This document shows positions 1 to 5,397 of a stretch of 5,410 bases of DNA, piece after piece. The DNA is from Planctomycetaceae bacterium (lineage in GTDB: Bacteria; Planctomycetota; Planctomycetia; Pirellulales; Thermoguttaceae): the NCBI GenBank assembly GCA_031261125.1, contig JAISJZ010000240.1:1-5410 (forward strand), in the 5' to 3' direction. Under the pieces are notes generated by a model, which saw only the letters and a list, made by a program, of their open reading frames with translations, searched no databases and had not been told where the DNA came from. Both the position numbers and the translations under genes were made by a program. Positions within the stretch are counted from its first letter, which is position 1. Each line of letters opens with the position of its first letter.

Positions 1-1
1 C

Positions 2-286
2 GGCAAGTTATTTGGTTCGGAGATACACGAATTGTTGCACCAAGTCGATACGCTTGTCACGCACAATCTCGGTTATCCCCGCGGAACGACGATTTCGCCC
101 GATGCCGGTCGCTCGGAAAAAAGCAAGCGGCAAGACGGTGACCAGGAATACAAACTCGGTACTTGGGCTGACTATTACAAGCACATTATGCAGGAACACG
201 TCACGCGGCAAATATGGTCGGAATTGACAATCGACCCTGTCGCCGCCGAGAACAAGCCGGGCAGAAACGTTCATATTGAAGAGTGA
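2..286 (+). CDS. C-terminal fragment of a putative HExxH metallopeptidase-like protein (5' truncated)
   Basis: An open frame runs in from the left edge and ends at TGA 284-286, giving 94 residues with no start codon that need be real; the TTG at 32 lies inside the motif below. Residues 9-13 of the fragment read HELLH (bases 26-40), the HExxH signature of zincin metallopeptidases, in which the two His bind zinc and the Glu is the general base. The rest is polar and Trp/Tyr-containing, with a stretch around residues 55-75 (TWADYYKHIMQEHVTRQIW) that looks like a packed helix, and the protein ends in a charged tail. The third zinc ligand cannot be assigned: the metzincin spacing HExxHxxGxxH is absent (the next His is residue 21). 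Only the C-terminal part is visible, so the family is not identified and HELLH could be a chance match. Reading frame is fairly sure, function tentative. Confidence 0.65.
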   Translation, partial: GKLFGSEIHELLHQVDTLVTHNLGYPRGTTISPDAGRSEKSKRQDGDQEYKLGTWADYYKHIMQEHVTRQIWSELTIDPVAAENKPGRNVHIEE

Positions 287-379
287 AAAATTGAGAGCAA
301 TACCAGCAAACCCTTCCCTTGACGGTCGGGGCTTTTATTTGGAAATACTGGAATAAAACCCTTTTTTGTACAAAAAACG

Positions 380-838
380 ATGCGATACCTAACATTACTT
401 TGCAGTTTATTTCTGTTTGTCGGTTGCGGACCGAAAATCGTTTCGGTCACCGGCGAAGTGCATTACGACGGCAAGCCGGCACCGGACGTTGCCGTGCTTT
501 TTGAACCGAAGAGCGATGCCAAACAGATTCCCGATGCCGGACTTGCTGTTACGGATTCCAACGGACGATTTAAGTTATCGTCTACTGCCAAGAAGGCAAA
601 ATCGGGCATCGAACCGGGAACATACACGTTGCACTTGGGCTGGCAGAATCCGCAGCCGGCGGCAGACGACGGCGGAGCCGGACCGGCTCCCGGTGCGGCT
701 TCTCCGCCGCCGGTTTCCTCACCGTACCGATTCCCGGAAAAGTTAGGAAACAACGAAGCCGTTGTTACGGTCAAAGCAACCGGTAAGAACCACTTCATCT
801 TCAGCACCACCGCCGATGATGTAACGTGGGAAGAATAA
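380..838 (+). CDS. Small lipoprotein with carboxypeptidase-regulatory-like domain
   Basis: 152 residues. The N-terminus is a short lipoprotein signal: Arg2, hydrophobic residues 4-14, then FVGC with Cys16 as the likely lipidated residue (Phe at -3 makes the lipobox imperfect). Residues 20-88 fit the transthyretin/carboxypeptidase-regulatory-like beta-sandwich common in planctomycete lipoproteins: VTGEVHYDGKPAPDVAVLFEP, then TDSNGRFKL, then GIEPGTYTLHL. Residues 91-115 are a low-complexity Pro/Ala/Gly insert containing two Asp. The C-terminal strand region (about 116-143) resumes the fold. The product should be membrane-anchored on the periplasmic side; no enzymatic residues are evident and the exact role is unknown. 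ATG 380 is chosen because it alone gives an intact signal; no Shine-Dalgarno is visible (AAAAAACG precedes it). It lies 93 bp after the upstream gene, and is related to the lipoprotein at 3662-4108. Confidence 0.88.
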   Translation: MRYLTLLCSLFLFVGCGPKIVSVTGEVHYDGKPAPDVAVLFEPKSDAKQIPDAGLAVTDSNGRFKLSSTAKKAKSGIEPGTYTLHLGWQNPQPAADDGGAGPAPGAASPPPVSSPYRFPEKLGNNEAVVTVKATGKNHFIFSTTADDVTWEE

Positions 839-842
839 ATCA

Positions 843-886
843 ACGCCTAGCGCGGCATCCCCTCCGCGGGAGGGGAATACCGGCGT
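843..886. repeat. GC-rich palindromic hairpin downstream of lipoprotein gene
   Basis: TCCCCTCC (858-865) and GGAGGGGA (869-876) form an 8-bp perfect stem around a GCG loop, and ACGCC (843-847) can pair with GGCGT (882-886) outside it. It begins five bases after the stop codon of the 380-838 gene, so it may act as a transcription terminator or mRNA 3'-end stabiliser. No U-run follows directly (the nearest T-rich stretch is 913-929), which argues against a classical intrinsic terminator. A similar CTCCTC/GAGGAG palindrome lies at 3591-3612. Confidence 0.6.
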
Positions 887-937
887 GGCTAAATGTCCGG
901 CTAAATTTCTCAATTTTTTCGTCTTTTCTCTTGCAGA

Positions 938-967
938 TTGACAATATCGGTGTACAATTCATAGCAT
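938..967 (+). promoter_or_regulatory. Candidate sigma70-type promoter for the DUF1559 gene
   Basis: TTGACA at 938-943 is a perfect -35 consensus. The matching -10 is weaker: TAGCAT at 962-967 (4 of 6, 18-bp spacer). An overlapping alternative is TACAAT at 953-958 (5 of 6) with TTGCAG at 931-936 (16-bp spacer). Either would start transcription some 50-65 bases before ATG 1027, leaving a short leader that carries the Shine-Dalgarno site. The assignment rests on consensus matching only. Confidence 0.45.
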
Positions 968-1013
968 ACCGGAAGCAGTTAAGATTGTGATTCTGAATAG
1001 ACAACGCTTTTTC

Positions 1014-1020
1014 AAAGGAG
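1014..1020 (+). promoter_or_regulatory. Strong Shine-Dalgarno site for the DUF1559 gene
   Basis: AAAGGAG lies six bases before ATG 1027. It decides the start: initiation here gives a long 32-residue leader before the prepilin-like segment, whereas the alternative TTG at 1108 would give a short leader but has no comparable ribosome site. Confidence 0.8.
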
Positions 1021-1026
1021 AACGTA

Positions 1027-2160
1027 ATGGAATCCCGAAATGTTGAATCGGGGAGAGGGGATAGAATACGCCGAGATGAAAACCTGCAAAGAGACGCAAA
1101 CGGTAGTTTGCGCATTTATGCCTTCACTCTCGTCGAACTTCTTGTCGTCATCGCCATCATCGGCGTTTTGATTGCTTTGCTCTTACCGGCGGTTCAAGCA
1201 GCGCGCGAAGCGGCACGGCGGATGCAGTGTACCAACAATATGAAGCAAATCGGTCTTGCCTTTCACAATTACCACGACACTTGTGATTCTCTTCCGGCGG
1301 CGATCAATTTCACTGCGGCACGCCCGAACCCGGTAAGTTCCAACGACGAAAAGGCAAGCCTCCCCTATTGGGATTGGACGAGTTCCGTCTCGTCTTTTCT
1401 TGAACTTCAAGCGACTTTTGATGCCTTTAATTTCCGGTCAAACTCTCTTGAAAGTGTCGTATTGGACATTAAGAACAGTACGGCGCAAGGAAATATCTGG
1501 TATGAAACTGCAAAAAAAGTGATTCCGGCGTTTCGGTGTCCTACTGATGACGGTTCCAGTGTGAACGCCATCCGCGACTTCGGCGGCGGAGCCGCATTAT
1601 TGGACAAAACGAAAAAACCTCTCGGAACGGCAAATTATATTGTCAGTCAAGGAATGGGATACGCTACACTGAACTGGAACAAATCACCGTTTTATAATAG
1701 TTCGTTGACCTACGGAGTTCCTCCGCGCGGTGTTTTTTACTTTAATTCGTGGCATAATTTCAGTGCCGTTACAGACGGAACGAGTAATACCTTTGCGCTG
1801 GGGGAACGGGATACGAAACACGAAGCAACTGTCTGGTTCGGTGCTGCCGCCGATGACAATTACTGGGGCGGAACCCGTGCTATCGGAAGAACACATCGGG
1901 ACTTGAATCTGGCGGTCGTCAATAATGATATTGGACAAGTAACGGTAGCGAACGGACAAAAAGGTTTTTCAAGCCGTCATCCGGGCGGAGCCAACTTTTG
2001 TTATCTTGACGGTTCCGTTCATTTTATTTCCGAAACGATAACAAGCGTTACGGATTCCACCGTTTGGGAAGGCGGCAAAGAACTCAAAGATATTGAAAAA
2101 CTCGGTGTTTATCAGTGTCTTTCCATTCGGGATGACGGCAGAACGGTTTCCCAGCCGTGA
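1027..2160 (+). CDS. DUF1559 (H-X9-DG) type II pseudopilin-like protein
   Basis: 377 residues. Residues 33-56 form a type IV prepilin-like N-terminus (FTLVELLVVIAIIG, then VLIALLLPAVQAAREAARRM), with Glu37 at the +5 position of the mature protein. The DUF1559 domain follows, with family landmarks in order: MKQIGLAFHNYHD, FRCPTDDG with Cys171, VTDGTSNT at 248-255, and near the C-terminus His318-X9-Asp328-Gly329, the H-X9-DG motif. The length is usual for the family. By family knowledge these are exported, membrane-anchored pseudopilin-like proteins, present in many copies per planctomycete genome; their exact role is not established. Two details stand out: the leader is 32 residues and charged, and the residue before the cleavage point is Ala32 rather than the usual Gly. 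A strong Shine-Dalgarno and a TTGACA promoter candidate precede it. The sulfatase gene follows after 67 bp, so the two may be co-transcribed. Confidence 0.96.
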   Translation: MESRNVESGRGDRIRRDENLQRDANGSLRIYAFTLVELLVVIAIIGVLIALLLPAVQAAREAARRMQCTNNMKQIGLAFHNYHDTCDSLPAAINFTAARPNPVSSNDEKASLPYWDWTSSVSSFLELQATFDAFNFRSNSLESVVLDIKNSTAQGNIWYETAKKVIPAFRCPTDDGSSVNAIRDFGGGAALLDKTKKPLGTANYIVSQGMGYATLNWNKSPFYNSSLTYGVPPRGVFYFNSWHNFSAVTDGTSNTFALGERDTKHEATVWFGAAADDNYWGGTRAIGRTHRDLNLAVVNNDIGQVTVANGQKGFSSRHPGGANFCYLDGSVHFISETITSVTDSTVWEGGKELKDIEKLGVYQCLSIRDDGRTVSQP

Positions 2161-2227
2161 GATTGATGCCGCCGATTAGTTTTTTTCATTGTTCCTGAAT
2201 TTTACCTGTGATTTCCCCCCTGCGAAA

Positions 2228-3574
2228 ATGACGAGAACAAAAACTTTGCTGATAACGTTTTGTATGATGCTTGCCGCTTTTTTACCTGCTTTTACGGCGG
2301 CACAGGAACAGAAGCGTCCGAAGAAACCCAACATCGTCTTCGTGTTGGCGGATGACCTTGCGCGGGCGGACATCGGACCTTATGGTCAAACGAAAATCAA
2401 AACGCCGGTTCTTGACCGGGTGGCAAAAGGAGGGGTTCGGTTCACCCAAGGATACAGCGGAACAAGTGTTTGCGCTCCGTCCCGCGCGTCGCTGGTAACG
2501 GGCTTACATTCGGGACACTGTCCGATTCGGGCAAACCGGGAAATCTCACCGGAAGGACAAAAGCCGCTCCCGGAAGGAACCTATACCATCGGAAAACTTC
2601 TGAAAGCAAACGGTTATGCGACTTTGTGTTCCGGTAAATGGGGAATGGGAATGTTCGACACGGGCGGCAGTCCGCTTAAAATGGGTTTCGATAACTTCTA
2701 CGGCTATAATTGTCAGCGGCACGCCCATTCGTACTTTCCGGCATATCTTTACGAAGATGACAAACGGATTGAACTGGACGGAAAAACCTATTCACAGGAT
2801 ATTATCATCCAAAACACCCTTCAATGGATTCGTAAGCACAAGGAAGAACCGTTCTTCCTTTTTTATGCCGCGACGCTTCCTCACGGCAATTACGAAATTG
2901 ATGATTTGGGAATTTACAAGAACGAAACGGATTGGAATGACCGGCAGAGAACTTATGCGGCAATGGTTACCCGGCTTGATACACAAGTCGGTCAGATTCT
3001 TGACCTTCTCAAAGAATTGAATCTTGACGAAGACACGATTCTTTTCTTTGCCGGAGACAATGGTTCGTCCTTTGACCCAAATTTACCGATTTCAAAACTG
3101 TTCAATTCCAACAACGGATTACGCGATTATAAACGTTCTCTTTACGAGGGCGGATTGCGTCAGGCATTTCTTGCCCGCTGGCCGAAGCATATTGCCGCCG
3201 ATACGGTGAATGATACGCCGATTGCGTTTTGGGATATTTTACCGACCGTTGCCGAACTTGCAGGCGGTAAAATTCCCGACGGTGTTCCGGCGGACGGCGT
3301 TTCCATTGTGCCGACCTTACTTAACGGAACCTCCATCGAACGGGACACGTTTTATTGGGAACTTCACGAAGGAAAAACGATTCAAGCCGCCCGCTGGAAG
3401 GACTGGAAATTCGTCAGAAACGGTATTCGTAAACCGATTGAATTATACGACTTGAAAACAGACCTTGCCGAATCGAAAGATTTAGCGAAGGAACATCCCG
3501 ACATTGTCAGCATCGGCGAAAAGTTGCTGCGCACATCACGCACCGAATCCCCTGATTTTCCGCTTAAAGATTAG
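2228..3574 (+). CDS. Secreted sulfatase (formylglycine type, arylsulfatase-like)
   Basis: 448 residues from ATG 2228. An in-frame TTG at 2189 would add 13 residues but spoil the signal peptide; from ATG 2228 the protein opens with a clear Sec signal (charged MTRTK, hydrophobic core to about residue 20, likely cleavage after AFTAA near residue 25). The sulfatase/alkaline phosphatase-like fold shows its usual landmarks: NIVFVLADDL with Asp42/Asp43 as metal ligands, C82-A-P-S-R86 with Cys82 as the residue matured to formylglycine, GKWG with Lys137, LPHG with His219, GDNG with Asp277/Asn278, and YKRSLYEGGLR with Lys302. The C-terminal subdomain (ELYDLKTDLAESKDLA) is present, so the gene is intact. 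It would hydrolyse sulfate esters in the periplasm or outside; the substrate cannot be read from sequence. No maturation enzyme (FGE or anSME) lies in the window. No Shine-Dalgarno is visible before the start. Confidence 0.96.
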   Translation: MTRTKTLLITFCMMLAAFLPAFTAAQEQKRPKKPNIVFVLADDLARADIGPYGQTKIKTPVLDRVAKGGVRFTQGYSGTSVCAPSRASLVTGLHSGHCPIRANREISPEGQKPLPEGTYTIGKLLKANGYATLCSGKWGMGMFDTGGSPLKMGFDNFYGYNCQRHAHSYFPAYLYEDDKRIELDGKTYSQDIIIQNTLQWIRKHKEEPFFLFYAATLPHGNYEIDDLGIYKNETDWNDRQRTYAAMVTRLDTQVGQILDLLKELNLDEDTILFFAGDNGSSFDPNLPISKLFNSNNGLRDYKRSLYEGGLRQAFLARWPKHIAADTVNDTPIAFWDILPTVAELAGGKIPDGVPADGVSIVPTLLNGTSIERDTFYWELHEGKTIQAARWKDWKFVRNGIRKPIELYDLKTDLAESKDLAKEHPDIVSIGEKLLRTSRTESPDFPLKD

Positions 3575-3590
3575 ACCATTAGACCTTTGC

Positions 3591-3612
3591 TTTCTCCTCT
3601 ACGGAGGAGGGA
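3591..3612 (+). terminator. Hairpin with TACG (UNCG-type) loop after the sulfatase gene
   Basis: CTCCTC (3594-3599) pairs with GAGGAG (3604-3609) around TACG, giving the exceptionally stable C(UACG)G closing arrangement in RNA. Wobble and A-U pairs extend the stem to 3591-3612. It starts 17 bases after the sulfatase stop. No U-run follows, so it is more likely an mRNA stabiliser or processing signal, or a weak terminator, than a strong intrinsic terminator. Its sequence resembles the palindrome at 858-876. Confidence 0.45.
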
Positions 3613-3661
3613 ATGAGCAGGAACACGCCCTGAACCGCCCTTTTCTATCCTTAATCTGCCT

Positions 3662-4108
3662 GTGAAAAAATACTCACCGAAAACGGATTATTTTTCCGTA
3701 CAAAAAAGTTTAATTTTTTTGTTGCTTCCCGTTTTTTGTCTTTTGTTTTCCGGCTGCAACAGCGGTCCTAATACGGCTTCTGTTTCCGGTGTGGTAACCA
3801 TTGACGGTAAGCCGGAACCGATGGTGGAAATCACTTTTTCGCCCAAAGACGGGCAACGTTCTTCGGTGGGATATACCGACGAGAAGGGTGCTTATACGCT
3901 GCGTTTCACACAAGACAAATACGGTTGTATTCCCGGCGACCACGTTGTGAGAATCAATGCGTACCGGGACCCGGATGATGATAAAACGCAATATCTTCCG
4001 GCTCCATACAACAATTCAGCCGCCGATAATCCCGAATTGAATATCACCGTTAAAAAAGGAAAACAAACACAGAACTTCGATGTGAAACTTAGAAATGAAA
4101 CACTCTGA
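3662..4108 (+). CDS. Small lipoprotein with carboxypeptidase-regulatory-like domain (GTG start)
   Basis: 148 residues. GTG 3662 is the first usable start after an in-frame TGA at 3614-3616, and gives a complete lipoprotein signal: basic residues 2-15, hydrophobic 17-29, then LFSGC with Cys32 as the lipidation site. Residues 38-100 fit the same beta-sandwich as the first lipoprotein: ASVSGVVTIDGKPEPMVEIT, TDEKGAYTLRF, GCIPGDHVVRINAY. The C-terminal part contains the family-like LPAPYNNSAADNPELNITV and ends with strand-like KQTQNFDVKL. It lacks the Pro/Ala/Gly insert of the 380-838 protein. The product is presumably anchored on the periplasmic side of a membrane and non-enzymatic; its role is unknown. 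It follows the sulfatase by 87 bp and precedes a clear terminator, so it is probably the last gene of that unit. No Shine-Dalgarno is seen. Confidence 0.88.
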   Translation: MKKYSPKTDYFSVQKSLIFLLLPVFCLLFSGCNSGPNTASVSGVVTIDGKPEPMVEITFSPKDGQRSSVGYTDEKGAYTLRFTQDKYGCIPGDHVVRINAYRDPDDDKTQYLPAPYNNSAADNPELNITVKKGKQTQNFDVKLRNETL

Positions 4109-4149
4109 TTTTCAAACGGCATACCGGAAAAGTTAATGGGTGTTTAAGA

Positions 4150-4190
4150 GGAACCGCCGTAGATTGTCTAAATTACGGCAGTTCCATTTT
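4150..4190 (+). terminator. Intrinsic terminator after the second lipoprotein gene
   Basis: GGAAC (4150-4154) pairs with GTTCC (4181-4185) and GCCGTA (4156-4161) pairs with TACGGC (4174-4179), separated by a single C/A mismatch, with a 12-nt loop. ATTTT follows at once. This is the most convincing terminator in the window; it sits 41 bases after the stop at 4108 and probably ends the transcript carrying the sulfatase and lipoprotein genes. On the opposite strand the 3' flank lacks a U-run, so it points rightwards. Confidence 0.75.
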
Positions 4191-4255
4191 ACAAAAAAAA
4201 CAAAACAAATCCCTGCGTTTCTTGTTTTACACGCATCACACTTGAAAATTGCACC

Positions 4256-4359
4256 AGACCTGTTCGGCAGGCAAGATGTGTAATTGATACATTAAATTAG
4301 CCCTGGTGGGACGAAAATACAGCAAACATTGAAACCAAAACGAGTTACCGAACAGGTCT
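4256..4359 (+). ncRNA. Putative structured RNA or inverted-repeat element, 104 nt
   Basis: AGACCTGTTCGG (4256-4267) and CCGAACAGGTCT (4348-4359) are perfect 12-bp inverted repeats enclosing 80 nt. Inside, ATGTG (4276-4280) can pair with TACAT (4288-4292) and CCC (4301-4303) with GGG (4308-4310), followed by an A-rich single-stranded-looking segment. The 5' arm has an alternative partner: CCTG (4259-4262) can pair locally with CAGG (4268-4271), which would exclude the long stem. The second arm is followed by ATTTTGT. The element lies between a terminator and the DUF6528 gene, whose start is 55 bases downstream. No known riboswitch, SRP RNA, tmRNA or ribozyme core was recognised. It may be a small RNA, a 5' leader with switching structures, or a MITE-like insertion. 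Strand is given as that of the downstream gene. Confidence 0.45.
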
Positions 4360-4402
4360 ATTTTGTATAAACCATTTTGATATATCAAAAACACAATTTT
4401 CT

Positions 4403-4408
4403 GAAAGG
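4403..4408 (+). promoter_or_regulatory. Shine-Dalgarno site for the DUF6528 gene
   Basis: GAAAGG ends six bases before ATG 4415 and supports that start, which also gives the complete signal peptide. Confidence 0.65.
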
Positions 4409-4414
4409 CATAAA

Positions 4415-5293
4415 ATGCGGCGATTCCTTTTATTTTGTACGCTTATATTCTGTAACGGAATTTTCTGTGATGCCGGTGAAATCATCTTTTGCGGGAATGA
4501 TAAAGTGCTTATCATCGACGAAAAAACATCGGACGGCGAAAATATCAATGTCGTTTGGAGTTGGCGGGCATCGGAAGCGTTACCGCAACTGCCGGAAAAA
4601 TACCAAAAGTATCTGAACGGTATCGACGATTGTAAACCGGTCGATGGTAATACGAAAATTTTGCTCACCGCCGGTGCTGCCGTACTGCTTTTGGAAAGGG
4701 AAACGAAAAAGTGTCTGTTTTATGCTCATACGCCTAATGCTCATTCCGCTGAATGGCTGCCGGACCATAAAATTGCCGTTGCTCTTTCCGTCCATCCGAA
4801 CGGAGACCGTCTCGAAATTTACGATGTTCGGCAGCCGGAAAAAGTTTTACTTCAAAACGAACTTCGCGGCGGTCACGGTGTTGTTTGGATACCGGAACGC
4901 AAACGATTATACGCTCTCGGATATGACGGCTTGTTTGAATACTCCTTGAAAAATTGGGACACGGCATCGCCGAAGTTGATTTTTGAGAATAAATGGCAGC
5001 CGCCAATAACACTCGGACACGATTTATCCCGTGTTTCGCCAAACCGACTTTTGCTCAGCGGACACAAGAGCGTTTGTTCGTTTGACATCGACCAGAAGAA
5101 ATTTACGCCGTTCGAGCCGCTGAAATCGACCCCTGATGTTAAATCGGTCAATTATTTTGAGAAAACAGACAAACTTATCTACACCAAAGGTGAAAACGGA
5201 GAATGGTGGACGCATAACATTTATTTCGTCAATCCCGGCAAAAAATTGACGATTCCGGCAATGAATATCTACAAAGTCCGTGTGATAGAATAA
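4415..5293 (+). CDS. Secreted DUF6528 family protein (probable beta-propeller-like)
   Basis: 292 residues. A Sec-type signal peptide occupies about residues 1-21 (MRRF, hydrophobic core, cleavage probably after CDA). The mature part matches my recollection of the DUF6528 pattern: EIIFCGNDKVLIID, VVWSW, DDCKPV, then NAHSAEWLP with His110, HGVVWIPERKRLYALG with His154, LGHDLS with His202/Asp203, and VKSVNYF near the end. Repeated hydrophobic strand pairs of the form 'x-LYALGYDGLFEYSL' and 'LLLSGHKSVCSFDI' suggest a beta-propeller made of WD/NHL-like blades. The three conserved His sit at equivalent places in successive blades and may line a central ligand or metal site; that is inference. Function is unknown; export and fold suggest binding of a carbohydrate or other extracellular ligand. 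It is separated from the upstream unit by a terminator and a structured element, and so is likely transcribed independently. A Shine-Dalgarno supports the start. Confidence 0.88.
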   Translation: MRRFLLFCTLIFCNGIFCDAGEIIFCGNDKVLIIDEKTSDGENINVVWSWRASEALPQLPEKYQKYLNGIDDCKPVDGNTKILLTAGAAVLLLERETKKCLFYAHTPNAHSAEWLPDHKIAVALSVHPNGDRLEIYDVRQPEKVLLQNELRGGHGVVWIPERKRLYALGYDGLFEYSLKNWDTASPKLIFENKWQPPITLGHDLSRVSPNRLLLSGHKSVCSFDIDQKKFTPFEPLKSTPDVKSVNYFEKTDKLIYTKGENGEWWTHNIYFVNPGKKLTIPAMNIYKVRVIE

Positions 5294-5360
5294 TACGGAC
5301 TTCGTTACCAAAAACACTTTGATTTTGGCTTGATGCTCATCGTTCCACGCCGCACTGCTG

Positions 5361-5397
5361 ATAGTACGGGCGGTTCTTTCCGCCGGTTGTTTACTAT
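5361..5397 (+). terminator. Composite hairpin downstream of the DUF6528 gene
   Basis: GGCGG (5369-5373) pairs with CCGCC (5380-5384) around TTCTTT, and the flanking ATAGTA (5361-5366) pairs with TACTAT (5392-5397), leaving an asymmetric internal loop of GGTTGTT on one side. It lies 67 bases after the stop at 5293. The GGTTGTTT after the inner stem is only modestly U-rich, so the termination role is uncertain. A weaker CCAAAA/TTTTGG hairpin (5308-5313/5323-5328) lies between it and the gene. Confidence 0.35.

Larger units (their letters stand above)
4109..4414. other. 306-bp gene-free region with terminator and structured element
   Basis: No open frame of plausible coding quality is present on either strand; the region is AT-rich. 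It holds, in order, an intrinsic terminator (4150-4190), an A-rich stretch (4191-4210), a 104-nt inverted-repeat element (4256-4359), a short TATAAA-containing stretch (4366-4371) that could serve as a -10 element but has no good -35 partner, and the Shine-Dalgarno site of the next gene. Confidence 0.7.

Noticed and set aside
319..349. TTGACG (319-324) with AATACT (344-349) as a promoter for the lipoprotein at 380
   Set aside because: The -35 is good but the -10 is 4 of 6 with a 19-bp spacer; other spacings are worse. Too weak to annotate.
463..843. Long reverse-strand frame opposite the first lipoprotein
   Set aside because: It is a shadow of the forward gene, with no signal, ribosome site or family features, whereas the forward frame has a lipoprotein signal and a known domain pattern.
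2136..2186. Terminator after the DUF1559 gene, using the seven-T run at 2180-2186
   Set aside because: The available stems (CGGCA/TGCCG and ACGG/CCGT) are short, overlap the coding end, and the T-run is eight bases or more beyond them. Read-through into the sulfatase gene seems as likely.
2189..2227. Upstream TTG start for the sulfatase
   Set aside because: It would place 13 polar and aromatic residues before the charged start of a textbook signal peptide and has no ribosome site.
3571..3585. Tandem TTAGACC repeat at the sulfatase stop codon
   Set aside because: Only two 7-base copies overlapping the TAG stop; consistent with chance or slippage and with no evident role.
4256..4359. Retron msr/msd or hammerhead/twister ribozyme reading of the inverted-repeat element
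   Set aside because: No reverse transcriptase gene is nearby, and the conserved cores (such as CUGAUGA with GAAA flanking a stem) are not present.
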